Part shown: piece after piece, positions 43,622 through 55,300 of the stretch
How positions within the stretch are numbered: the first letter of the stretch is position 1
Layout of the letters: every line of letters begins with the position of its first letter
Assembly (NCBI GenBank): GCA_025602905.1
Contig: JAHLKI010000036.1
Span: forward strand, 62,001-126,000
Length of the DNA: 64,000 bases
Source of the DNA: Phlyctochytrium arcticum
Lineage: Eukaryota; Chytridiomycota; Chytridiomycetes; Chytridiales; Chytridiaceae
Direction of reading: 5' to 3'
The notes under the pieces: model-generated
Database searches by the model: none
Told to the model about the DNA's origin: nothing
What the model saw: only the letters and a program-made list of their open reading frames with translations
Program-made: the position numbers and the translations under genes

Positions 43622-45877
43622 ATGCGCACCAGTCAAACCCTGCGTCTGGCCTCTTTGTTTATCCTGGCCATCGCCGGAGGATCTGAAGCACAACGCACCC
43701 CAGATCCAGCCTCATGCTCCATTTTGACAACTAGTACCCTCTGCGGCTCCGACTATGTCGGCTGGCCCATCTACAATGTCACCTCTGAACAGTTTAATAC
43801 TGCCTTACAGAGCTTGGCGGTCGAAACCCGTCAGATGGAGGCCCTGTTAAAGACTTCAACCGGGTGTCTCGCTAGTACGCCCGCATCAGTTTCCACTGAA
43901 GCCATCACAAGCTTGCGCTACCAGGTCTCGGTCTGGTGTTCAGCTGCCGTCTTGGATGCCCTCAACATTTTTCAATGCAAGCCCCCTTCTCCAGAAGCAG
44001 CAGACCCCACCGCCGTCGCATCGGGTGTCCAACCCAGCATCTTGTGCGCAAAACACTGCTCGGCAGCTACTTCTTCTATTCAGTTATTCTTTGCCAATCA
44101 GACACTCTGCCCAACCTCGAGCAACATCAACACCCCAGTCATCACGAAGCGAATTGGCAGTTTCACCGATTACTGCGAACGAACTGCTCAAATGCCACAA
44201 GACAAATGTATCAAGGGTGCAGCTATGGAGGCCACCACTTGTGGATTCCTCGCACAAAACAAGAATGCCGAGCGACTCTGTGAGCCGTTGACCAATGATG
44301 ACTGCTGCAACGCTCTCCTCAATCGCTCCACTGGCAAAAAATCAAACATTGGAGCCACAATCGGCATCATTTTTGCCATCATTCTGATTGTTGCCGGCTT
44401 GATTGGTGGCCTCATGTACTGGAGACGCCGCAAGCAACGTCTGCAGCTGCGACAAAAGGAAGAATCCAACGGATTTGGCTACGGATACTCTGACAAGTAT
44501 ACCGGCCGAGGCGGGGGTGGCGGCTCGCGCAAGGGCCCAGACAACTACAACTTACAAACCGATTCACCAACCATTGAAAATCCATGGCACGCTCCTCTTG
44601 ATGCCAACAATCGCCACAACAATAACCCTCACCACGACAGCAATGGCTACTATAACGACATGCACCACAGTGAACATCGCGGTGGAGAGTACGACAACAA
44701 AGAGCGACATTTATACCCACCCTCGTCAGCAGAAAGTATCTCCATGTCGCCCATTCCTGCCATGCGCTATTCGCTGGATCGAAACGCAGGAGCAGCAGCG
44801 CCCAAAGGTGGTCTGGCGCAACCCCGAACCGGTAACGAACCGCGACGTGCAAAGTCAGTCACATTCAAGGACCGCGTCGCAGTACAAAATGAGGATTCAT
44901 TTGCGCAGGAAATATCGTTCGACGTAGCTGAATCCGACTTTGGAGCGAGCACGTCTGTGAATGGGTTGGCCCATATGAGCGAATTACAGAATGGTGGACC
45001 CTTAGAAGACGCTGGTAATAATGGTCCATTGGAAAATGTCGTCATGCGGGTCTTGCACCCTTACGATCCCACCATGGAGGACGAGTTACCCCTCATTGCT
45101 GGAACAGAGATTGTCATGGTCCGAGCCTTTGACGATGGATGGGCTCTGGGCGCCATCCCCGCCACCGGTCAGCAAGGCGCATTCCCCCTGGTCTGTGTCG
45201 CCCATGTCGATGAAGTACCTGACCATATCTGGCATGACCTGGTTGCATCTTCCACGCAAGGCCCCCAGTACCAACCCGCACCCTTGTCTCCCACAGCCCT
45301 CTCCCCAGCTCCCAACAACAACTATCGCATCCCCCAAGACATTAACAAACGCGTATCGTCCCAACGGTTTTCAAAGGTTGATCTTAGCCGCCTGTCTCTC
45401 GCCACGCTCGGTAAAACATCCGGAGCTCAACGAAACCCTCATCATGACAGCAACAACCCATGGGCACCCCAGCAAACCTCAACCCCGGTCTCTACACCTC
45501 ATACTCAATCTCCCTTCCACTCCCAACAACAACAGTCATCGGTCCCAAACCCTCCTCCCACCCAAAACCAGTTCTTTACGATCGGATCTGAAGACGAGCC
45601 CGAATTCGTTCCCCCGCCGCAACAACAACAACAACAATCGAAACCTCAACCCACCGCTCCCCCCCGAGCCCGCGTCCCTCCTCCCCACCAAGAACACCAA
45701 ACCTCATCGTCCCCACCTCTACAAAACCCCTTCAGCACTCCCTTTGATAACGCCCAAGACGCTACTATTACTTACCCCAACACCAACCGGCCCCGTGACC
45801 CCTCCCTCCTTCCCGAACTTGATCTCTCTATGAGCCGGTTGGATATCACTTTTGACGCCAACAATAACCGTCGTTGA
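43622..45877 (+). CDS. Single-pass membrane protein with Cys-rich ectodomain and cytoplasmic SH3 domain
   Basis: Intronless, 751 residues. A signal peptide occupies 1-23 (LASLFILAIAGGSEA). The ectodomain to about 240 has spaced Cys pairs. A Gly/Ile-rich helix at about 242-264 (IGIIFAIILIVAGLIGGLMY) precedes a basic stop-transfer (WRRRKQR). A long Asn/His/Gly-rich cytoplasmic region leads to an SH3 domain at about 471-525 (MRVLHPYDPTMEDELPLIAG, then DDGWALGAI and QQGAFPLVCV). The remainder is Gln/Pro-rich. The layout resembles fungal surface sensors or scaffolds such as Fus1 or Sho1, but it is not a clear orthologue of either. SH3 partners would be PxxP proteins in MAPK or actin pathways. The start has a good context after an A-rich leader. 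Confidence 0.85.
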   Translation: MRTSQTLRLASLFILAIAGGSEAQRTPDPASCSILTTSTLCGSDYVGWPIYNVTSEQFNTALQSLAVETRQMEALLKTSTGCLASTPASVSTEAITSLRYQVSVWCSAAVLDALNIFQCKPPSPEAADPTAVASGVQPSILCAKHCSAATSSIQLFFANQTLCPTSSNINTPVITKRIGSFTDYCERTAQMPQDKCIKGAAMEATTCGFLAQNKNAERLCEPLTNDDCCNALLNRSTGKKSNIGATIGIIFAIILIVAGLIGGLMYWRRRKQRLQLRQKEESNGFGYGYSDKYTGRGGGGGSRKGPDNYNLQTDSPTIENPWHAPLDANNRHNNNPHHDSNGYYNDMHHSEHRGGEYDNKERHLYPPSSAESISMSPIPAMRYSLDRNAGAAAPKGGLAQPRTGNEPRRAKSVTFKDRVAVQNEDSFAQEISFDVAESDFGASTSVNGLAHMSELQNGGPLEDAGNNGPLENVVMRVLHPYDPTMEDELPLIAGTEIVMVRAFDDGWALGAIPATGQQGAFPLVCVAHVDEVPDHIWHDLVASSTQGPQYQPAPLSPTALSPAPNNNYRIPQDINKRVSSQRFSKVDLSRLSLATLGKTSGAQRNPHHDSNNPWAPQQTSTPVSTPHTQSPFHSQQQQSSVPNPPPTQNQFFTIGSEDEPEFVPPPQQQQQQSKPQPTAPPRARVPPPHQEHQTSSSPPLQNPFSTPFDNAQDATITYPNTNRPRDPSLLPELDLSMSRLDITFDANNNRR

Positions 45878-46586
45878 AGCGCCGTTTTTTTTCATTCTTA
45901 ATTAGCTATCTTCATCTCCTTTTTTACGACTTAGTTATACTATAGCATTTACACCAGGCATCTTTCCCCTCTTCCTCTCTCTCTCCCTCATTTTCGTATA
46001 GATTTCGTATATCTGTAGCATTTATAGATTATATACCTGTTTTTCTTTTGTTGGACTTGCAAACATTCCATTTTTACTTGCGAATATTCTGCAGGCAGAT
46101 CCAAGGATTTTCTTTTTTGAGCTTGACTTTGCTTCGTAATGTTCGAATCAACATCATCTCTCTCTTCGAACTTGTTGATTTAAATTGGATTTTCCTTCTC
46201 ACAAAAAACAGGAATTCAACGATTTTGTGAACTCGTGTAAACTCGCTCATCGATCGTAAAAAATACACCCCAGAAACAAGATTTTTACAGACTCCATTTG
46301 AACAGAACTCCCGGTAAAAGCAACGTATATATATATACAGTACTGCTATTGTACCGTAAACAAATCAAATCAAAAAATCTTTCCGGAAACAATTGTGGTG
46401 GCCACTGTGGTCCATTGGAACACAAAAGAGAGGTTTTTGTTCAGCCGCCAGCCAGCTCAAAGCACAACTGTCAACACATTTTCCCGCTACAAAAAATTTG
46501 ATATCGATACCCGGAAAACCTCATCCTAAAAGAAACCCACATCGGAAAGCTGTCGCATCTTGACAGATAGATTTGGTGGTCACATT
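45878..46586. other. Intergenic AT-rich region
   Basis: 3' flank of the SH3 protein gene and promoter of the next gene. It has pyrimidine-rich tracts near 45970 and 46100 and a short TA repeat near 46328. No gene was seen. Confidence 0.5.
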
Positions 46587-49205
46587 ATGGGTTGCGGATC
46601 ATCTAAACCTCGATCTGGGGTCGTCTCTCCTACAACTGGTGCTGCAGGCAGTCCAGTTGTCAAAGACCAACAACCCCATCATCAAACCTCATTACCCAAC
46701 CCATCCACCTCATCATCATCACCCACCAACAAGGTTCATCCCACCGCCGAAGAAGATCGGGATGCGTCGCCGAGGGAGACACCAACAGTAATTGTCATGG
46801 GCCGAGAAGAAAGTATTGCCCTCCGAGAAACTCACGGCAAAAGACAGATGAACCAGGTTCGGAGAACTTTGGAGCCTTTGAAATTCCAAAAAGAGGAAGA
46901 GGGGAGGATCCGGTTTTTTATGACTTCGGGGCCGGATTGTCAGGTAAGATAAGCAATAGTTATTGATGCTGTCGTTCGCGCGGTTATTGAATGTTTGCTG
47001 TTTTTAGGAGGAACTTCGAATTATGGAAACGGGTGTCATACCACAAATCGAGAATATATCGTACATTGATTTCCGGTACCGTTCCCCCTCACTCCCTTCA
47101 TCAGTTCTTACTTCTCATACCTTTGATATAGTCAAGGAATCCCACCCTTCACTCCAACCGAACCCACGACTCTCAGTGATGCATTGACCCAAATCGATCA
47201 CTGCCGGCCGTACTTTATGGCCATCATCGGGCATTCCTACGGCTGGATCCCCAACACCCAGGACCCGAACGACATTTCCCCATCGACGATTAAACAACAT
47301 CCTTGGCTTTCCACTTCTGCCCTATCAACCATGGAACTGGAAATTCAGTATGCGATGGAATCCAAGGGGTGTAAATCCCTGTTTTACGTTCGCGAGGGAG
47401 AAACTGTGCGGTCGCGGATGCCCAGCATGAATGAATCTGTAGATCAAGTACCCGAAGAAGAGGAAACAGCTGCCCGGGGCCGATTAGAGAAATTGAAGAT
47501 TTGGATTAGAGGGTTGGCGGATGAGAGTCATGGGGAGATTCAGATTCGGGAGTTTACGACCATAAAAGAGTTTGAGGAGTTGGTGATGGCCGATTTGCGA
47601 AAATGGGGTTTGGAAGCTGCGCCGCAACACGAATCACAGGGTGATTTACCGTGTTGGACGGCATATGCGCGGCTCTTGGCTTCTTCACAAACTACCCCGC
47701 AACCAGATTTATTCACCACCCTATCCGATTTTGCCTACGAGTCCGACTCTACTACTGTTTTGGTAGTTCAAGGCGACGCGGCCCGTCGGGCGGACGCGTG
47801 TGTGGCCCAATGGCTATTGGAAGGATCGCATCTGGCGGATACACAACGCGCAATCCATTTTGTTCGGCCAGGGGAGGAAAGTGGTGAAGCTATGATTGAG
47901 GGGGTTGCAGAACAGATTGGGTCCCAAGCAACTTCATTGCAAGAATTGGTTACGGGTATACCAGCCAATATCCCAACCGTAATTGTAATTGCAGGTGCCG
48001 ATCGCCTACCTTTAAGCACAACTGGTTCCTGGCTTCCCAATCCGCTCCCCTCACATGTCCGTATGATCCTTACCAGCAACCACGAAAACCGGCAATTCGA
48101 CACGATGGTGCGGCAGCACGGGTGGGTCGTAAAAGACCTTCCAGATCCATCACCCCAAGAACGGTCGGACCGTGTCCAATCCTTTATTTCAAAATTGCAC
48201 ACCACTGCAGCGGATAAAGATGCGGTTGCGCAGGTGTTTACCACATCTCGACAATTGGCGGGTAAAATCGACAGTCCCCTCTTTCTCTCTTTCCTACTCG
48301 CCAACTTGAACAGCCGGGCCCGCACATCATCCACAACCTCCGACTATTCGGCCGCCACCATTCTCCGCACTCACGCTGCGCGTACCCTTCCTTCCCTTAT
48401 TGCCGCCACTCTCCCCGTCCTCGAATCCCTCTTTTCTTCTGATCCACTCTTCAACCCATCCGGCTCGCATTCCCATCATTTCACCATTAACACGTCCCAG
48501 AATGCAGCTCCGCATCCGCTGGCTACAGCCCTGGTAGCCATCTACGCATCCCATAACGGGATTTCCGAGGCTGATTTACGGACCCTCTTGGGCGTTTCCC
48601 ATCGAACATGGGCCGCAGTTCACAACACTCTGGTCTCGTGTCTCGTCACACCGTCAGGCCTGCACGGCCGGTACATATTCACCGACCCGGCCATTCGTGC
48701 CGCGGTCGAGACTCGGTATGCGCCTACCCGCCGGCTCCAGGTCGGTGTGAAAAAGACTTTGGCGGCCTTTTTTGCGACGCGGTTCGGGAAGACTGGGTCA
48801 ATGTACTCCGCACTGGAAGTCTCGCGTGGTTTGATCGACGCGGGAGATTCTGTTGACCTTTGGGTGTGGCTGGCTCGCCCCGATGTCATCTCTACCCTCA
48901 CCTCGTCTGCAACAAATCCGACCTCCAGATTCATGACCCTGCGCAGTCTATGGTCATCGCAACCAGCCGGCGGACCATCAGAAGCTAAACGGATATACAC
49001 TGCAATCATGAACGCACCCATGCCGATCACCACCATTGGTGATCTGATCCATCCGACTAAGGACCAGTCAGCTCCAGATCCCACCTTCGCGGCTCTACCA
49101 TTTACTTATGACAGTGCAACCCGTCAAATTTTGACTGACTTCTTGTCCTCCTTCGCAAGTAACTCATGGCCGCGCCCTTCTGACACTACACATACATATC
49201 AATAG
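46587..49205 (+). CDS. Nephrocystin-3-like protein with DUF4062-type N domain and degenerate STAND NTPase
   Basis: Exons 46587-46943, 47008-47075 and 47132-49205 give 832 residues. It begins MGCGSSK, a strong N-myristoylation plus palmitoylation signal; an in-frame upstream TTG is ignored for that reason. Residues of about 105-215 match the DUF4062/NPHP3-type module: FFMTSGPDCQEELRI, IDFRQGIP, IDHCRPYFMAIIGHSYGWIP. An NTPase-like region follows, but the P-loop is not canonical (LVVQGDAARRADA lacks GKS/T) while a Walker B-like VIVIAGADRL remains. A helical C-terminal region resembles a STAND winged-helix and superhelical tail (HNGISEADLRTLLGV). In animals this architecture occurs in nephrocystin-3 and NWD-type proteins; nephrocystin-3 is a myristoylated ciliary protein. 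A ciliary role here is inference. Confidence 0.8.
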
Positions 49206-49355
49206 AACGTAATCGCTTGGCGCTTGGTCTTCTTCATGTGGTCTCATCAGAATGTATATATACAAAAAAGAAACGAACTAAGAAACATTATCTACAAAAG
49301 AAGGAATCGTGGCAGAAAGAGAAATCAATGACTTGTACAACAAAAAAATTATAAT

Positions 49356-52300
49356 TTACTTTGCGTCGCGATGATAATCGCGATTCGCTACTCTCGAAAG
49401 TGCGCTAGCCAATCGTGGTCGTCGCGCGGCCAAGGGTGACCCAGCTGCAGCCGTGATGGCGTACGGATTCTTGATTTCGCCCGGCTCCAGTTCAATGAGA
49501 TGGCCATGGGCAGACTCGTCTTCGGTCAAGTCGGCGTTGGAAAAGGAGCGGACGGTGGGGATGCGATGTTCAAAAGCTGAATGGTCACTCAAAAACATGT
49601 GTAGTTCCTGGAAAAATTAATTGTTATAAAAACAAATTTCGTCTGGAACGGTAGGAAGAAGAAGAAAAAACGAACCTGCCACCCGCCTCCGATGCGGACC
49701 ATGACGGAGTTTCGTACTAGGCGGCAATAACACATTCGTTTAAGTGCATCGCCAAACCAGTATCGGCCCGGCTCTTCCGCGCGCTCCACCTGGATTCTAG
49801 ATGGATGCTGGTTGACGACATTGGCGAGGGCCACATCCAGGGGATCGTTCGGGTCAGCATTGTAGCTGTTGGGACTGGGAATAAAAATGCGGACTGGACC
49901 ACTGGGAGCCCGCTGTGGGACTGGTGTGATGGCTGGTGGGCGAGGGGACACAGCAGCGCTTCCTTGGCGGCTTCGGCTGCGTTGTTGCAGAGGCGGGGAG
50001 AAGGACGACAGTGGCGGGGGTGAAGGTGACAATGAAGGGGTGGTTGATACCGCCGATGAAAGACGACTTCTCGGTAGAGGGATTCCACTTCGAGCAGTAT
50101 CGGTGCGTATGAATGGTGGCCTCTGATTATCCGCATTTCTGGTGGTAGCTGTAGTTTGAAGAGGAGAGCTGCTGGTGTATCTCAATAATTTTCTCCGGAC
50201 ATTGTCCTTCCAGCCTTGAAGTTCCTTCCAATTTGCTTCCACCCCATCCATGTTGACGAGCGAAGCAACATCTTCACTTTTCGACGCCAAACTGGCAAGT
50301 CTGTCTCTTAATGACCTTGCAATGGTGTCCGATTGCCTATAGCGTGTATCCAAGCGAAGTAATAGAGCATCGCATTCTGGTTCTGTTGGAACTTGTACCT
50401 CTCCAGCCGGTAATTCAAACCCTTGCGCCGATGCATCGGCAGCCGCGACTGCAGCAGCTACTTTCTTGACGACCTTGGCCAAGTTACTAGCCGCAACATT
50501 GATCTCGGCCTGGAGACGCGCGACTCGTTTAACCATGATTTTCGGGTGTGGGCTCGTATGACGCTCTTCCACCGCCTCCAACAAGTTTCGCACTTCACTT
50601 TCCAGCTCGCGCTGTTTAACTCCCAATCGCTTGCGATTCGTCAAATTACTTGTCTGATCCTCCAACATCTCCAGCAGACTCTTGGCCTTGACCAGTATCT
50701 GACCGTCCAGAATATCTTCTAATTCATCCCAGCGCTCCGTAGCTTCCGGTTCAGTTTCCGCCATGGTTTGCTTAACTTCATCCGTCATCCGCCACAACTC
50801 ATCGATTGCGTCGCCAAACTCAGACTCCAAGCGATGACTGGCTGAAGAACCGCGTAAGTCATTGACACGCTGCCAGAGAGCATCCCATTGAGCGTTGACG
50901 TAATTCATTCGTATATCAATCGCTTTTCGGTAAAATTTGACTTTATCGACATCAGCCGAAATATACGCTTCCGGATTGGATCCTACTTTTTCACGGGTAA
51001 TCCCTGCCATTTTCATGAATCCGGCGATATTGGTTTCAAAAACTTTCAGGCGATCCTCTAATTCCTTGACTTCTTCAAAGGTAGCAAGGATTGGCTCACT
51101 CTCATCTTCAAGACTGGCCGGTGAGCGAGGGCTGACCGGAGTTGTTGGTGAAGTTTCAGTCAGTCGAATCTGGGTTGCGTACACTTCGTCGGTGGCGCTG
51201 CGGGCCGTGTTTATCCAAAAGGTAAGGTTGGCAACAGCTCGGTCAATGGCAAAGAAATTTTTCGTGTCCTCCAATCGAATATTCTCGGCAGCGAGTAACT
51301 CGTCAACATAAGACAATCGCATTGAAGTCCCTGATATATCTAGGTGAGGGCGCTTTCTTTTGAGTCTCTGCAGAGTTGCGTGATGGGCCTTGGCCTCTCG
51401 CTCCATTGTTGCAGTTGACTTGACTGCTTCTTGTAAAAGACCTTGAACGACCATTTCCGTTTCAGAGAGCTGGTCATCTTTCGGTGGCTTGCCTCGAAGC
51501 TGGCTGGGGTGTGGTAGGGTTTCCTCGGAGGATTTCAATGCGACCTCGGCGTTGTCACACCATTCCTCGATTTTACGCAGTTCGGATTCATCAGTCTTTT
51601 GTTGATGTAGTTCGTTGAGTTCTTGTCGCTTTTGACGGACAAGGGCGCCCAACTCCAGAACCTTTCGAGAGATCCCCTCAAAACTTTCTTGTAGCAAAAG
51701 GGAGTTTCTTTCTTCGGAATTGTGAGTAACTTGGAGTGCTGCCAACGAACGAGGCTTTTTTAACCGATGTCCCTCGCTGTCATTCTCAACTTGCTGTCTA
51801 GCGTCTATGCTTGTCCTTTTTTGCTGATCCTTATCCTGCTTAACTTGCCCCACAAATTCCGCTACTTTGCTTTCAAGCGCAACTACATCCTGGAACAAAC
51901 TTTCTAAGTGTGCTGGCTCAGGGCCTTCAGCGGGTAGGTCTCGAGCTGACAAGGACAGCGTTCCGACCTCCTTCTCCAAGTCAGCCAACTCCTCGTGCCA
52001 TGTCTGATATTGTTGTGCACGGCGAATCCCCAAATGCTCTTCTTCTACCAAGCGAGAAAATTCTCGCAAACTTTCTTTCACCCGTTCAAGACGACTTCGT
52101 GACATGTTTATCGTTTGTGGAGCCAGGCCCCCGGCAAACTGCTCACTATAATCTGACAACATCTCTTGTCGCGTACTCAACACATGCATTTTCTTCTCGA
52201 CTTCCGCTAAAACTCTTCTTGACTTTTCCGATACCTGCACCCACTCCGATAATTGCTCGCTGGTACCCGGGCCGGCTCCAGACACGACCAAGTGTTGATG

Positions 52301-55300
52301 GTACATGACCTCTTCCAACGAACTCCGCAGAGACTGCGAGCTTAAGCGATTACGCGAATTTGTCAATTTGTTGCCAGCAGTGGGAGGGGCCCGCGAAGCG
52401 CCGTAAAGACGATCCCGCAACTGCCGTAATTCTTCGCTTATAACGGGCTCGCATTCTGATGCGGCAGACAAGAAGCTGGTTACAACAGCCTTCCACTTTG
52501 TCAAGAGATTCTTCCGCATATCCACTCCACTACGCAGCTCATCAAGACTACTGTTAAGCGACTCGCGGGTAAGGTCTGTGAGCGCAACAATCATCTGATG
52601 ATCTTCGGGCGTGACGCTGTGAGGTTCATTTACATCGGCAGTGTCGGGTACAGTTTGGGCCACAAGCTCCTGAGCAAACTTCATGACAGCCTGCTGCTGA
52701 TCGGCCCAGAGTTGCATGTCATCGTCATGTGCCTCTAGCATATTCCCAATGAAACTCTCAAGGGTTTCAATATCCATTTCCTCTTTCTCCAAGTTGAGAA
52801 CAATATCACGATTACTGATCTTTTCCGCTGCGAGACGTATTCCGACGAGCACTTCGCTATGGCATCTTTGCGCCCAGGAAAATGTTTTTCGTTGCCACTC
52901 TAGTCGCTTACGAACATTGGCCATCTGCATTCGCATCTCCTCCCAGTCTTTCGAAACCGATTCCTGCGTTTGGAGCGCAATGTCGGCAGAATCCGCATCT
53001 GGTCCACAGCTACTTATGACTTGCCGAGAGAATGTACCCAAGTTTTCATACGCATGGTGATATCGCTCCAATGCAACCTCAGCCGATGCGGCTGCAGTTT
53101 GTCGGTCAACAGATCTGGACGCGGCTTGCTTGAGAACTTCGCCGATTGTTCGTTGATCTGCGGTCGCAGACAGCACTTGTTGGGCTTCAACGCCCGCATC
53201 TTTAGCCACTGCTTCCAAATTCTCTCGCCGCGCTCGGATCCAGGTACTGATCTCAGTTGCCTGCCCGAGATAAGAAGTCACTGCTTCGCGTGCCCGGTTG
53301 CTTTTAACAAGACTTGAGCGAACACGCTGAACACTGTCCATCAACTCTTCGTAACGATGTGCACATGATTGAAGAATGAGTGGATAATCTTCGCCTAGCG
53401 TGGTGGCTCCTGGTAAAGAGTGAAGATTGTCTAATAAACTTGCGAGATTCGTGTTCAAGGCTACCCGCTCCAGTTCAGCCAATTCACCTTCTGCACCGGC
53501 AACAGCCGAGGAGTCATATTCCGTATCTGGATCCAGAAATCGTAGTTTGGTTGTCTCAATACGGTTCTGTACTAATTGCGCTTTCGCCGTAAACTCTTTC
53601 AGACCATCCAAAAACGTCGCACCCTCACGCACTCGACCCGGCAAGGTCTCCACCGTCGTACGGATGTCAATGTATCGTCCTTGAATTGCCTCTGGAGAGG
53701 CTTCTGCTGACGTGCTAACCGATAGATGTGTGCGATCAGATTTTGGAACATCTCTAGCTTCCCATTCATGTGAAGCTTTGACGGTTGCTTTCGTGGCAGC
53801 GTCCAAATTCTGCAATGTCTTCCCAACCTTGGAGACAAATTCATCGAGGCGGGTCATCTTTTGCTTGAGAGTTATGATAGCGTCCTCTGGGGATATTTCC
53901 TCTGCAAGTAGGCTTGCCCGTGATACTTCATTGAACCCGTCGACACTTTTCAATACAGACTTTGCCTCCAAGTCCCAATTTGTTACCAAGGCTGCAATAG
54001 TAGAATTGCCTGCATCTTCGGTCTGCTTGATAGCCGCTGCGACACTGTCCTGCGCGTCCTTTAGGTATGCCTCAGTGCTGCTATTCATGAATTGTAGCTC
54101 TGAGTTCTCAACTGCCGCGGCGGAATGAGACAAGTCTTTTGTACGTTTTGCCAACATCAGTAAACTTGAAATGATGGCCGACGGGTCATCGCTATCTGTG
54201 GCAGACTCTGCTATCTCCTGTACAGCGACTCGGATTTCCTCGCAAGCATTCAGTATACGTTCAGCTGGCAAGCGAATTTCATGGTAAATCGCCAACTCCT
54301 CTTTCAAGCGATTTTCCTTCTTGTTGCGCAAATCTAGCGTGGAAGTCGCAGTAGCCTTCACCTCAGCCATCTTGCTATCGACACTGTCAATCACATCGGC
54401 CAGTGACTCGTCATCAAACGTCATGCTCTTGCATTTGACATACAGATTGCTGAGTGATTTCATTCTGTCGTTTGCGTCATCGGCAATTGTAGAGATCGAC
54501 TCGAGTTCCATCTGTATCGCATCCAATGTAGTCTTGTCTTCCGAGGTTAATTGAATCGTTTTGTCTACATCCAAGGAACTTTCCATATGATGTTGTAAGA
54601 ACTTCAACGCTCGATCTGCCTCCGCGCAGAACACTTCAAATGCTTCATCTAGACCAAGTCGTTTCGCTATTGCTGCCTCACTCAATTGTGCCTCTTTCTG
54701 GATCTTGCGAAGGTTGTCCATCGTACTTAAGAGCATATTCTCGCAATCCTTTACAAGATCATCTGTCGCGCCGTCTGAAGGCAAAAGTCCAGTTTTGTAA
54801 ACCCGAAGAGATCTTCGTTCGTCCAAGTCTTCGAGTTTGGGTAACACTTCTTCCCCAAGCCGCTCAGATCGTTGCCGTGCCTGGTGCCGATGTGTGCCCC
54901 CGTCCTTATTTGTGCTCCCAGTTGTCACTTTTTCATCTCTCAACTGCGATGCGAGAGACTGTGAAGCCAGAGTTTGCTCGTGCTGAATTTGATCCATGGC
55001 GGTAGCCACTCCCGCTGCGCGATCCATCCAATCCTTCTCATGAACTATAATACCGGTCAATAATTGGCCTCTTTCAGAGAATTGCGCTTCCTGTTCGCGT
55101 AACTTCTTGATGTGGGACGCCGCATTCTTACGGACGGCAAGAGTACTTTCTAGCGCTTGAAGTCTTTCTTGAACGGTGGCTCTGTGACTCGCCTCCAAAC
55201 TCGCGTCATTGAGAGCAATTTCCGTGTGCTGAATAAATGGGTCCCATCGGGACTCCACAAAAGCCTGTACATCTACATCTACGGCTTGCAACTCCTTACT

